64,000 nucleotides of DNA from CS2-K091 sp035527155 (lineage in GTDB: Bacteria > Planctomycetota > Phycisphaerae > Sedimentisphaerales > Anaerobacaceae): contig DATLBB010000074.1 of assembly GCA_035527155.1 (NCBI GenBank), positions 1 through 64,000 of the forward strand, in the 5' to 3' direction. Below, piece by piece: positions 50,895-58,703 of this stretch (positions within the stretch are counted from its first letter, which is position 1; every line of letters begins with the position of its first letter). Under the pieces are notes generated by a model that was not told where the DNA came from, searched no databases, and was given only the letters and a program-made list of their open reading frames with translations. Made by a program: the position numbers and the translations under genes.

Positions 50895-51431
50895 TTATTC
50901 CGCCGTCTTAAGCGCTTTGCCGATTCGTTCCAGATGCTCCTCAATCAACGATTCGATTATTCCTTTTGGAGTCTCCAGCAAACATTCCGCCCGCCCAATA
51001 TTTTGGTCCGAAACAAACTTAATACCGGCAAAGCTGCCATTCGGCTCATCTTGCTGCGCTTTCTGGCACAGAAGATGGTCTTCAGAATTCAAATGCACGA
51101 CCACATCCTGACGTGTGGGAGCATTTTCAAGTGCTTCTTTGACAATAGCTTCTATTTCATAATCTCCATTCTGAACTTTTTGCACTAAAATCTTTCTGGC
51201 GATTTCCACGGAAAGTCTGGCAATTTCCTCTTTGTGCTCGGCAAATAATCGGTCGTAAAATTGATTGAGCTTGGCAACCACGTTCTTAATCGCAGATTTC
51301 GCTGATTCCAAGGATTTTAATTCTTCATTATTTTCTGCGTAATCCGTGATTAATGATTTCTTTGCCGAATCGTCTAAGATTCTCACCGACACAATTGGCT
51401 TCTCAAGATGGACCGTAAGATTCTGCGACAT
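50895..51431 (-). CDS. fliH: Flagellar assembly protein FliH
   Basis: The 178-residue protein has a helical middle (SLESAKSAIKNVVAKLNQFY, LSVEIARKILVQKVQNGDYE) and a C-terminal domain ending LLETPKGIIESLIEEHLERI. FliH regulates FliI and links it to FliN. ATG 51431 is 5 bp from the fliG stop, with GGGGCGA upstream; the longer frame would overlap fliG by 77 bp. Confidence 0.88.
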   Translation of the reverse strand: MSQNLTVHLEKPIVSVRILDDSAKKSLITDYAENNEELKSLESAKSAIKNVVAKLNQFYDRLFAEHKEEIARLSVEIARKILVQKVQNGDYEIEAIVKEALENAPTRQDVVVHLNSEDHLLCQKAQQDEPNGSFAGIKFVSDQNIGRAECLLETPKGIIESLIEEHLERIGKALKTAE

Positions 51432-51435
51432 TGTG

Positions 51436-52437
51436 CTATCGCCCCACCATTCTAAGTTTGCCCTGCTCATTGGCTTCCCGCAGCGGCACGACAACTTCCT
51501 CTCTCGCATCAAGAACTTCTTTTTCCAGCGGCTCCTGCATCAGTGAAGCTTCTTCATCAAGCATAGCCGCAGCCCGCTCAGATATATTTGAGCGTATCTT
51601 TTGCGCGATCTCATCATCCGCCCCATAAAGCGCAACCGCCAATTTGCCTGAATCCACGGTTCGCAGCGCTTCCTGCAGAGACCTGTCAGCTACTGACCGA
51701 ATATCTTCCCAGGTTACCATCAAATTCCTCACCGTCTTACCGGTTTCCTCATCGTGTTTGCCTATCTCACCAACCAATTGGTCTCGCAGGTCTCTCTCCA
51801 GACCACTTAGCATAATAGCAAGTTTTCGCAGATTTTGTTCCCGTCTTCCAGGTCTTATGACAAGGGTCTCTCCTTTGAGATCCCTCAGCCGCTCGTTAAC
51901 CATAGTTGCCATCCGCTGCCTCACTTCAGCTCCCAGCACATCCGGATTGGTCATTTTGCAGACGGCTTTTAGACGAACTTCTTCACCCAAAAGTGACAGA
52001 ACCTCCTGGCTTTTCTGGGGAGACAGCTCCGACAGTACGACAGCAACGGTCTGTGGGTGTTCACCCTCCAGTGCAAGAACCAATTCGTCGGTGCTGGCCG
52101 AACGAATATTCATAAACAGGTCTTTGTTTACCATAACTTTTTTAATCTGAGATTGAATTTGCTTCGCCTGCTCTTTGCCAAGGATGCTTACAAGCATCTC
52201 GCCGAGAAAAGTTTTTATGTTAAATGCCTGAGTCTGACTATCCTGAAGTGATTTACAGAACTCCTGGATGACCCTTGCTTGTTCCCTGGTATCGTGCTGC
52301 TCCGCTGCATCAATTCGCGCAAGCTCTATGGCAATCTCCTGAATCTCTTCGGGTTCGAGCCCCTTGAGCAGCTCGGCAGCAGTCGGGGTATCCAGACTCA
52401 TCAACAGCATCGCAGCTTTTTGCCTACCCGTCAGCAT
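51436..52437 (-). CDS. fliG: Flagellar motor switch protein FliG, copy 1
   Basis: The 333-residue protein begins GRQKAAMLLMSLDTPTAAEL, has the middle-domain EHPQT motif (ALEGEHPQTVAVVLSELSPQ) and a torque-domain end NISERAAAMLDEEA with AREEVVVPLREANEQGKLR. Length and motifs fit functional FliG, which binds FliF, FliM and MotA. It lies 7 bp after a second fliG. Confidence 0.95.
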   Translation of the reverse strand: MLTGRQKAAMLLMSLDTPTAAELLKGLEPEEIQEIAIELARIDAAEQHDTREQARVIQEFCKSLQDSQTQAFNIKTFLGEMLVSILGKEQAKQIQSQIKKVMVNKDLFMNIRSASTDELVLALEGEHPQTVAVVLSELSPQKSQEVLSLLGEEVRLKAVCKMTNPDVLGAEVRQRMATMVNERLRDLKGETLVIRPGRREQNLRKLAIMLSGLERDLRDQLVGEIGKHDEETGKTVRNLMVTWEDIRSVADRSLQEALRTVDSGKLAVALYGADDEIAQKIRSNISERAAAMLDEEASLMQEPLEKEVLDAREEVVVPLREANEQGKLRMVGR

Positions 52438-52444
52438 TACTTAC

Positions 52445-53515
52445 TTAATCCCTCTCATTCATCTCGCGCAAAACGTGGACAATTTCCTCTCTTGCTTCTT
52501 CAACATCTTTGTTCCCGCCGGCTGATACACACGATACTTCCTCATCCGGTAGGGTGGGTTTTAGCCCACAAATTATCGCAGTCGCTCGCTCGGAGATATT
52601 AGACATTATCTTTTGCACGAGCGAATAGTCGGCCCCGACCAATGCCAAGGCTAATTTCCTTTCATCAACTCGACTCAAGGCCCTTTGCAGCAATCTGTCA
52701 GCCACTTGCGGTATATCTTCCCAGAGTATCGTAGGGGCGGTTCGTGAACTGCCCGTACTCCTCCTTTCACGACTCGACGACTCGACTGAGCTCGCCGAAG
52801 TTTGAGCTCGCCGAAGTCCGGCTTTGTCGTCTTTTCGCTGCACTGCACCAAGCAGACAATCTCGAAGCTCTCCGCCCAGGTTTCGCAAAATCACGGCGAC
52901 CTTCCTTAAAGACCGTTCAAGGCGAGTTGGTAAAGCTTCACTTGTGTTATCGACCGTAACGGCATCGAGACGCTCGCACACCGTCTCTGCCATCCTCGCC
53001 TTTGCTTGCGCCGTCATATTCTCACAAGTGGTCATCCTGCTGACGACACTGAGCCGGATACCCTCGCCTAAAAGGTTGAGTACATCGGAGCTTTTCTTTG
53101 CCGGCAGTCCTGATAAAACGGCAGCAGCAGCCCGAGGGTGCTCTCTCTTCAGGACCGAGGCGAGCGTTCGCGAATCAACGAAGCGAATACGTGTAAAAGG
53201 GTCGCGTATCTGTAGCAAATTCCGTATCTGTGTCTGGATGTGCTCTGCTTTCTCATCGCCGACCGTACTTTTCAGCATTTCCTTCAAGAAGCTCTTATGT
53301 TGAAATCCTTCTTCGGCCTGAAGCGAATTGCAAAACTGCCGGGCAACTTGGGTACTCTGCTTATCTCTGCGATAACCGGCGGCATCCAGATATGCCAATT
53401 CCATTGCCACTTCCTGAACAAGGTCGGGTTTAACACCTTTGAGCAGTTCAGCGGCAGTAGCAGCATCGAGGCTCATCAATAGCATCGCAGCTTTCTGTTT
53501 ACCCGTCAATGCCAC
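52445..53515 (-). CDS. FliG paralog, copy 2, with repeat-derived inserts
   Basis: This 356-residue paralog shares the N-terminal GKQKAAMLLMSLDAATAAEL and torque-domain NISERATAI with copy 1. Differences: EHPRA replaces EHPQT; residues 234-262 (RRAQTSASSVESSSRERRST and following) are an insert from palindromic repeats (52731-52816); residues 315-326 (ICGLKPTLPDEE) hold another (52548-52570). The frame remains open and the end (DVEEAREEIVHVLREMNERD) is complete. It may be a second C-ring subunit or a drifting duplicate. It is placed between fliF and fliG. Confidence 0.88.
   Translation of the reverse strand: MALTGKQKAAMLLMSLDAATAAELLKGVKPDLVQEVAMELAYLDAAGYRRDKQSTQVARQFCNSLQAEEGFQHKSFLKEMLKSTVGDEKAEHIQTQIRNLLQIRDPFTRIRFVDSRTLASVLKREHPRAAAAVLSGLPAKKSSDVLNLLGEGIRLSVVSRMTTCENMTAQAKARMAETVCERLDAVTVDNTSEALPTRLERSLRKVAVILRNLGGELRDCLLGAVQRKDDKAGLRRAQTSASSVESSSRERRSTGSSRTAPTILWEDIPQVADRLLQRALSRVDERKLALALVGADYSLVQKIMSNISERATAIICGLKPTLPDEEVSCVSAGGNKDVEEAREEIVHVLREMNERD
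52548..52570. repeat. Palindrome in the second fliG
   Basis: gtgggttttagcccac is a perfect inverted repeat, in frame, near the end of the torque domain. Confidence 0.75.
52731..52758. repeat. Palindrome in the second fliG
   Basis: gtaggggcggttcg and tgaactgcccgtac pair imperfectly along most of their length; the element is translated as the STGSSRTAPT part of an insert absent from copy 1. Confidence 0.75.
52781..52816. repeat. Tandem palindromic element in the second fliG
   Basis: ctcgactgagctcgccgaag is followed by tttgagctcgccgaag; same family as 11597, 16390 and 22078. Confidence 0.75.
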
Positions 53516-53519
53516 TTAC

Positions 53520-55025
53520 TTAAGCCTCCCTTTCTTCGATCCAACTGGCAAACACTTGCCTGACCTGGCCAGGTTTACTCCGCAAGGCATCAGCTATTTG
53601 TCTACGCAACACTAATGACTCAGGTTTCTCACCTCCAGATGGAAGAAGGCCACCAGGTCCGGCAGCCCCGGGCAATTGCCCTGCCTCCGATGTAACCTTT
53701 CTCCTGGCACCTCTGAACATCCGAAGAACAAGCAGCGCACAAACGGCCATAATCCCCAAAGATGTATGGCGAGCAATTGCCATATAACGAGGCCAATTGG
53801 ACGGTTCCTGGTCAACGAGCGCATCAACATCAGGGCGATGAAACTTGACGTTAACCACTTTCAGCGAGGCATTCTCCTTAAGACCAAGTGCATTTCTAAT
53901 AATCTGTTCCACATCAGATAACTCCATTATCATTGCGCTACCGCCGCCGGCCCCTCCTTCATTGGCATCGGCCACCGATAAGTCAACAAAAGCAGCAACG
54001 GAAAGAGACCTTATTTCGCCAGGCAGAACAATCTCCTGCTTCACAGTTCTTCCAACCTCGTATTCTGTAATAATTGTTTCGTCCTTCTTTGTGCTGCCGG
54101 TTGCAGCCGGCGAGCCGGACGCTGACGCAGTCCCGGGCTCTGTCTCCGAACCAGTTGTAATCTCTTCCTTCGAGGCTACTTTTGCGATTGGGTCGTAAGT
54201 TTCCGTTGCTATATTGACGCTGTTCATATCAATAACGGCACTGACCCTCACGGTTGCCCGGCCAGGGCCTAAAACAGCGGTGAGCATATCTTCGACCTTG
54301 TTGGCCAAATTCTGCTCCACCCTCTCCCTGTAATCCTGAACGGTCCCCGCCCCGCTGGCCAGAGTTTGGTCCGACTGACTCGAAAGAAGACGTCCCTGAC
54401 CGTCTATCACGGTTACATTTTCAAATGTCAGTCCCTCAACACTGCCGGACACTAAATGTGTAATTGCCGCAATGTTCAAGGAGCTTAATCTGTAACCCGG
54501 CTTTAGTCGAAGAACCACTGAAGCAGTGGTCTTACCGGCCTCAGGTGTAAAAAGCGTCTGCTCAGAGGTTACAATATGGACTCGCGAGTGAACAACCCCA
54601 TCTATCATTTGGATACTCTTGGCAAGTTCTTCCTGCAGTGCCCGCTTGAGGTTAACGTTTTGAACGAATGGGCTGACGCCGATTTTTTCATTATCAAATA
54701 TTTTGTAACCACCCTGCTCACCTACAGGAAGTCCCTCTCTTGCCATATCCAGACGAAGCTGGTAGACCTTTTCTTTCGGAACGTAGATACTTGTCCCGCC
54801 ATTTCGCAATTCGTAAACGATAGACTTGTCATTGATTTTTTCCGTAATCTTGGACGCTTCTTCCGGGGACAGTTGCTGATAGAGCATTCTCAGGTCCGGT
54901 CGTCGTGCCCAGTTAGTGAGCAGCGCACCAATCACAATAAAGGTCAGAACAATGGCAATCAACAAAGCCCGCTGAACAAGGCTTACCTTTTGCCAAACTG
55001 CTGCTATCTTCTGAAAAAAGTTCAT
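53520..55025 (-). CDS. fliF: Flagellar MS-ring protein FliF
   Basis: The 501-residue protein has two membrane helices (QRALLIAIVLTFIVIGALLT near 20-39; YMAIARHTSLGIMAVCALLV near 425-444) and the ring-building motif DMAREGLPVGEQGGYKIFDN with NVNLKRALQEELAKSIQMID. The cytoplasmic tail that binds FliG is short (SKPGQVRQVFASWIEEREA). It builds the MS/RBM rings in the inner membrane. Confidence 0.96.
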   Translation of the reverse strand: MNFFQKIAAVWQKVSLVQRALLIAIVLTFIVIGALLTNWARRPDLRMLYQQLSPEEASKITEKINDKSIVYELRNGGTSIYVPKEKVYQLRLDMAREGLPVGEQGGYKIFDNEKIGVSPFVQNVNLKRALQEELAKSIQMIDGVVHSRVHIVTSEQTLFTPEAGKTTASVVLRLKPGYRLSSLNIAAITHLVSGSVEGLTFENVTVIDGQGRLLSSQSDQTLASGAGTVQDYRERVEQNLANKVEDMLTAVLGPGRATVRVSAVIDMNSVNIATETYDPIAKVASKEEITTGSETEPGTASASGSPAATGSTKKDETIITEYEVGRTVKQEIVLPGEIRSLSVAAFVDLSVADANEGGAGGGSAMIMELSDVEQIIRNALGLKENASLKVVNVKFHRPDVDALVDQEPSNWPRYMAIARHTSLGIMAVCALLVLRMFRGARRKVTSEAGQLPGAAGPGGLLPSGGEKPESLVLRRQIADALRSKPGQVRQVFASWIEEREA

Positions 55026-55106
55026 TAAAACCCTTTGGTTATTGTTCAGCCATTACAAAAAGTCCGCAGGAAAATCCGACTCGTATGCAGGCACAACGGG
55101 AATCCA

Positions 55107-55469
55107 TCATAACTGCATGTTCATAGTTTGCTTGTAGGCCTCAATTAATTTGTTTCTAACGCCCACAAGAAGCTTAAAACTCATGTCAGCTTTAGCCGCC
55201 GCTGAGACCACCGAGATAATATCCTCATTTTTGCCGGACAATAAATCCTTTATGGACATATCTGAAGACTGTTGAATTTCGTCAACCCTGGATATGTATT
55301 TCTCAATAGCCTTAACGGTATTATCAAAATTCAACTTCTTTGTATTGGCATTGTCCGCCTTTGTCATCCCGATGGAACCGGGAGTGTTCCTTTGCAAAAC
55401 CGAGTTTTGTCCCCAAAGGTCCTTTATCGCTTTTGGGGCCCCACTTATATTGGCGTTTGGATTAATCAT
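55107..55469 (-). CDS. fliE: Flagellar hook-basal body protein FliE
   Basis: The 120-residue protein has the FliE end SAAAKADMSFKLLVGVRNKL IEAYKQTMNMQL and middle segment ISRVDEIQQSSDMSIKDLLS. It joins the MS ring to the rod. It lies between flgC and fliF in the usual order. Confidence 0.93.
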   Translation of the reverse strand: MINPNANISGAPKAIKDLWGQNSVLQRNTPGSIGMTKADNANTKKLNFDNTVKAIEKYISRVDEIQQSSDMSIKDLLSGKNEDIISVVSAAAKADMSFKLLVGVRNKLIEAYKQTMNMQL

Positions 55470-55484
55470 TGCTTACTCCCCGGC

Positions 55485-55889
55485 TTATCTAAGTAATTCC
55501 AGTGTAGTTTCTACCATTTGCTGATAGCGTTTGAGAATCGCCGCGTTGGCCTTATACGCCCGTGTTGCAATAGTCAAATTCATCATCTCTATGGGCAAAT
55601 TAACATTGGGCATCGCAACATAACCATATTGGTCTGCCTTCGGGTTACCGGGGTCGAAAATCCTCTGAAAATCGCTCATATCCATAAGTATCTCGCCCAG
55701 GCTAACGCCCCCGATACCACCGTCCTCTGCTTCAAACACCGCCTCAAGCCTGCGGTAAGGCTGGCCGTTGCCGACGTCGGTTGTACGAGCGTTGGCAACG
55801 TTTGATGAAATCACTTCTATCTGTTTGCTCTGGGCCCGCAAGCCGGAAATCGCTATATCTACAGGACCGAAGGTATTATTAACTTCCAT
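55485..55889 (-). CDS. flgC: Flagellar rod protein FlgC
   Basis: The 134-residue protein contains GLRAQSKQIEVISSNVANAR near the N-terminus, VAMPNVNLPIEMMNLTIATR and AYKANAAILKRYQQMVETTL at the end. ATG 55889 is preceded by AAGGAT; the frame opens earlier, to 55973, but that would make the N-terminus atypical. Proximal rod subunit. Confidence 0.94.
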   Translation of the reverse strand: MEVNNTFGPVDIAISGLRAQSKQIEVISSNVANARTTDVGNGQPYRRLEAVFEAEDGGIGGVSLGEILMDMSDFQRIFDPGNPKADQYGYVAMPNVNLPIEMMNLTIATRAYKANAAILKRYQQMVETTLELLR

Positions 55890-56014
55890 CTGCTTTATCC
55901 TTCCCATTTTCGCAATGATTATTGATAAATGATTGTTTGGTCCTGCCTTTTCACCCCGTGAGATAAGCTTCACTATCTAACGGGCTTCACTAATCAATAA
56001 TCCTTTATCCTTAA

Positions 56015-56374
56015 TCATTTTACGCCTATTGCCAATTCTATTTGGCTGTACTTCTTGTTTAGCAGCCGAATATACGCCTTGTAACGAAGGGTATTTTTGA
56101 CCATTTGTCCCACTTCACCTTCCAAACTAACATCATTGCCGTTTGATTTTATCGGCGTTTGTTTGGGCTGATGAATCTGCGGCTCAACTTCACTCATATC
56201 AACGACACCAGGCGAATTCAGAGCCTTTGCAAGTAACTCTTCGAACTTGACATCGATTCTGCGGTATCCCGGAGTCTCAAGATTGGCAATATTATTGGCG
56301 ATGGCCCTCTGACGAAGGCTTTCGGCCCTTATGCCGGCCTCAATTAAATCGACTATACTGCTCGTTTTAGACAT
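56015..56374 (-). CDS. flgB: Flagellar rod protein FlgB
   Basis: The 119-residue protein carries the rod N-motif RQRAIANNIANLETPGYRRI and the C-terminal MVKNTLRYKAYIRLLNKKYS. It is the first gene of the minus-strand operon after a sigma-54 promoter, with AGGGA before the ATG. Proximal rod subunit. Confidence 0.94.
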   Translation of the reverse strand: MSKTSSIVDLIEAGIRAESLRQRAIANNIANLETPGYRRIDVKFEELLAKALNSPGVVDMSEVEPQIHQPKQTPIKSNGNDVSLEGEVGQMVKNTLRYKAYIRLLNKKYSQIELAIGVK

Positions 56375-56394
56375 CCTTGTTCCCTGATATCCCT

Positions 56395-56439
56395 GCCCGT
56401 CTTGGCTCGGCCCGTCTTGGCTCGGCTCGTCTTAGCGCA
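56395..56439. repeat. Three 15-bp repeats in the flgB leader
   Basis: gcccgtcttggctcg twice, then gctcgtcttagcgca. It lies between the sigma-54 promoter and flgB, so it is transcribed. Confidence 0.7.
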
Positions 56440-56498
56440 AGAAACCACAGCCATACCAAGCCGAGACAGGCACAAACCTTCACTTTTCAAGAAATATC

Positions 56499-56514
56499 AG
56501 CAATAATCGTGCCA
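56499..56514 (-). promoter_or_regulatory. Sigma-54 promoter of the flgB-to-mot operon
   Basis: Minus strand TGGCACGATTATTGCT, full consensus, 125 bp before flgB. Confidence 0.88.
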
Positions 56515-56844
56515 GGTACTTACAGCCGGCCGTTTTCAATCCGTTAACCGGCTTAACTTTGCTAAAAACCGCCTAAAACTCAAATAACCGCCTATTTACT
56601 GCTTCACACAGACGTCCGGTTTCTATACAAGCGCGTGGTTTTTTTAACAGGCCCACACCCGCCCGCCGTAACGCCTTTTCCCTGCACCTCAATTGAGCCG
56701 GAAATTCTTTCCCTTCCTAAGGAATATTTCTCCGCAACAACAGCTAACAGCCGGTCATTTAGGACCAATCGTTATCTTTTCAATTTCCATAAATCCTTTA
56801 TTATTAGGCAGTTATCATCTAACAAAAGCCTTTTTTGCGACTAC

Positions 56845-56860
56845 TGGCACGCCGCTTGCT
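56845..56860 (+). promoter_or_regulatory. Sigma-54 promoter of fliK
   Basis: TGGCACGCCGCTTGCT, full consensus, 34 bp before ATG 56894. It fixes the start of fliK, because any earlier start would precede transcription. Confidence 0.88.
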
Positions 56861-56893
56861 CAAAATACATTGGTTTTTTATAGGGATTGCTGT

Positions 56894-58609
56894 ATGAACA
56901 GCCACTTGTTGGCAATTGATAATATGTTCGCAAAAACAAGCGCTGCCGGTCCAGTTCCGTCAAAGCCCGCAGCAGTCAACAAAAGCGAGCAATTTTCCCC
57001 AAATCCACTTGATAATGCACCTTTCAGTAATGACCGTGGAACAATAACGGTCGACAATACCTTTGTTACTCCCCAAAACGGGCTCAAGAATGAACCTTCG
57101 CGACAGTTTAGCCATACGCTTCGCAAGGAAATTACGACTAAAGTGCCCCAGAAAGCTAATGATAGCCGAAATGCAAAAGGGCAAAACCAGGCCGTCCAGC
57201 CAGGCATAGCCCAGCTTTGGTTGGCTCAATACTCCTTAAACACGGAGCAAGGCAAAGAAGGAATTGCCAGAAAAGTAGGGCCTAAGGCCGGATATGAACT
57301 TGCCCAAATGCTGACCAACTTAAGACCGGACATAATTCCTTCCGGAGCCGGAAAAACTGCCAAACTACACAAAAACGAAGCCCTTTTAACCATAGACCAA
57401 GGCCAAATCGGGTTCAAAGCCACTTCACATATGACTTCCAATCAAGGTGGAAACACGAGCACAATACAGTCATCCAACAGAACATTACTTATGACAAAAG
57501 GCCTTAACAGCCAGGAAAACGGCAAAGAATTGATCCCTGAAACTCTTGTTGAAGCCGGCAACAAAATAACCACTGCCAGTAACAAACCTGCCATCGCAGG
57601 CAAGCCAGTCGTTGGCGACGGCCAGAAAGTATCGACATTGAATCCCAACTCCCCACCGGTTCAGGACAAATCCTCTGATCTTCAGTCCCAACTTGTCGGG
57701 CTTGGTCCGGAAAAATCGCCACTAATGGCCGAAAAGGCAGTATTGAATCCCAACTCCCCGCCGGTTCAGGACAAATCCTCCGGTCTTCAGTCTCAACTTG
57801 TCGGGCTTGGTCCGGAAAAATCGCCACTAATGGCCGAAAAAGCAGTTGACATCAAAATCAATCCCGTTCTGCAAGATCAAGTAGTCTCCGACGATGGCGT
57901 AAAGCAGGGCGACAAATCCCCAGCGAACCATGCCTTCCAGATGCTGCATCGTCCGCAACTCCAGGTATCCACCGGCCAAATAAAAGACCGCGGCAGCTCG
58001 ACCTCCAATAATAGCTCCAATTCAGGTTTCGAGCAGATGCTCTCTGCTAATAACGCCCAGAGTGCCATTGCAGAGCAATCATCCGCGTTTCCCGAGGCCG
58101 CAAAGGCCGATAATCTGCCATCTCAGACTTCGCCCAGCACTGACTCTGCGAGCATTACCGACCAGATTCTGGAATCTATTCACAGCTCTTTACGCCAAGG
58201 CGACCAGCAAATCAGCATCCGGCTCAATCCACCTGAGTTGGGGAAGGTATTGATAGAATTCAAGCAGCAGGAACACGAAATCACCGGCTTATTGGAAGTC
58301 AGCAAGATACAAACCAAATATGAGGTTGAGCAGGCACTGCCGCAGATAATCCAAAACCTTGCAGATTGCGGCATCGAGATAAAGCGGCTGGAAGTCATGC
58401 TATCTGATGGGGAACAATCAGAGCAACAGGCCCTTAAAGACCAATCGCTACAAGACGGCTGGGCCCAGCAACAAGACCCGGCGAATCAAAGTGCGGGGGC
58501 AAACAACACACCTGCCAACGAAAGGCTGACAAACGACAATAGTTACGCCGGATTAAACGAACTACAGGAGATGTTTGTCACCAATCATTCAATAAACATA
58601 CTGATATAA
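56894..58609 (+). CDS. fliK: Flagellar hook-length control protein FliK
   Basis: The 571-residue protein has a long polar N-terminal ruler part and a C-terminal Flg_hook domain (QISIRLNPPELGKVLIEFKQ, then EVEQALPQIIQNLADCGIEI) that switches FlhB specificity. A 105-bp tandem duplication (57638-57847) gives two 35-residue units, LNPNSPPVQDKSSDLQSQLV and so on; a ruler made longer this way would be expected to lengthen the hook. The start ATG 56894 follows the sigma-54 site. Confidence 0.92.
   Translation: MNSHLLAIDNMFAKTSAAGPVPSKPAAVNKSEQFSPNPLDNAPFSNDRGTITVDNTFVTPQNGLKNEPSRQFSHTLRKEITTKVPQKANDSRNAKGQNQAVQPGIAQLWLAQYSLNTEQGKEGIARKVGPKAGYELAQMLTNLRPDIIPSGAGKTAKLHKNEALLTIDQGQIGFKATSHMTSNQGGNTSTIQSSNRTLLMTKGLNSQENGKELIPETLVEAGNKITTASNKPAIAGKPVVGDGQKVSTLNPNSPPVQDKSSDLQSQLVGLGPEKSPLMAEKAVLNPNSPPVQDKSSGLQSQLVGLGPEKSPLMAEKAVDIKINPVLQDQVVSDDGVKQGDKSPANHAFQMLHRPQLQVSTGQIKDRGSSTSNNSSNSGFEQMLSANNAQSAIAEQSSAFPEAAKADNLPSQTSPSTDSASITDQILESIHSSLRQGDQQISIRLNPPELGKVLIEFKQQEHEITGLLEVSKIQTKYEVEQALPQIIQNLADCGIEIKRLEVMLSDGEQSEQQALKDQSLQDGWAQQQDPANQSAGANNTPANERLTNDNSYAGLNELQEMFVTNHSINILI
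57638..57847 (+). repeat. 105-bp tandem duplication in fliK
   Basis: Two nearly identical copies begin ttgaatcccaactcccc at 57638 and 57743. Differences include Asp/Gly at unit position 14. The unit contains tcccaacttgtcggg, itself a small palindrome. Confidence 0.9.
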
Positions 58610-58703
58610 ACAAATCTAAAAAACTTTCCGTCTATCACGAGCAACTTTATAGCAGATAGACAGAGATTTTGATTAAGCTGGCTTTTTTGTAAGAAAGGTC
58701 CGG

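Larger units (their letters stand above)
56375..56893. other. Divergent control region between flgB and fliK
   Basis: The 519-bp region has back-to-back sigma-54 promoters at 56499-56514 (minus) and 56845-56860 (plus). Two direct aaccgccta copies at 56567 and 56586, 19 bp apart, lie between them and could be activator sites. No gene was recognised, although the fliK frame is open from 56693. Confidence 0.65.

Noticed and set aside
58617..58643. Sigma-28-like site before the OGT fusion gene
   Set aside because: TAAAAAAC-N11-CACGAGCA matches only in part; probably chance in AT-rich DNA.
58680..58695. Possible sigma-54 site before the OGT fusion gene (TGGCTTTTTTG)
   Set aside because: The -12 GC dinucleotide is missing at the required distance.
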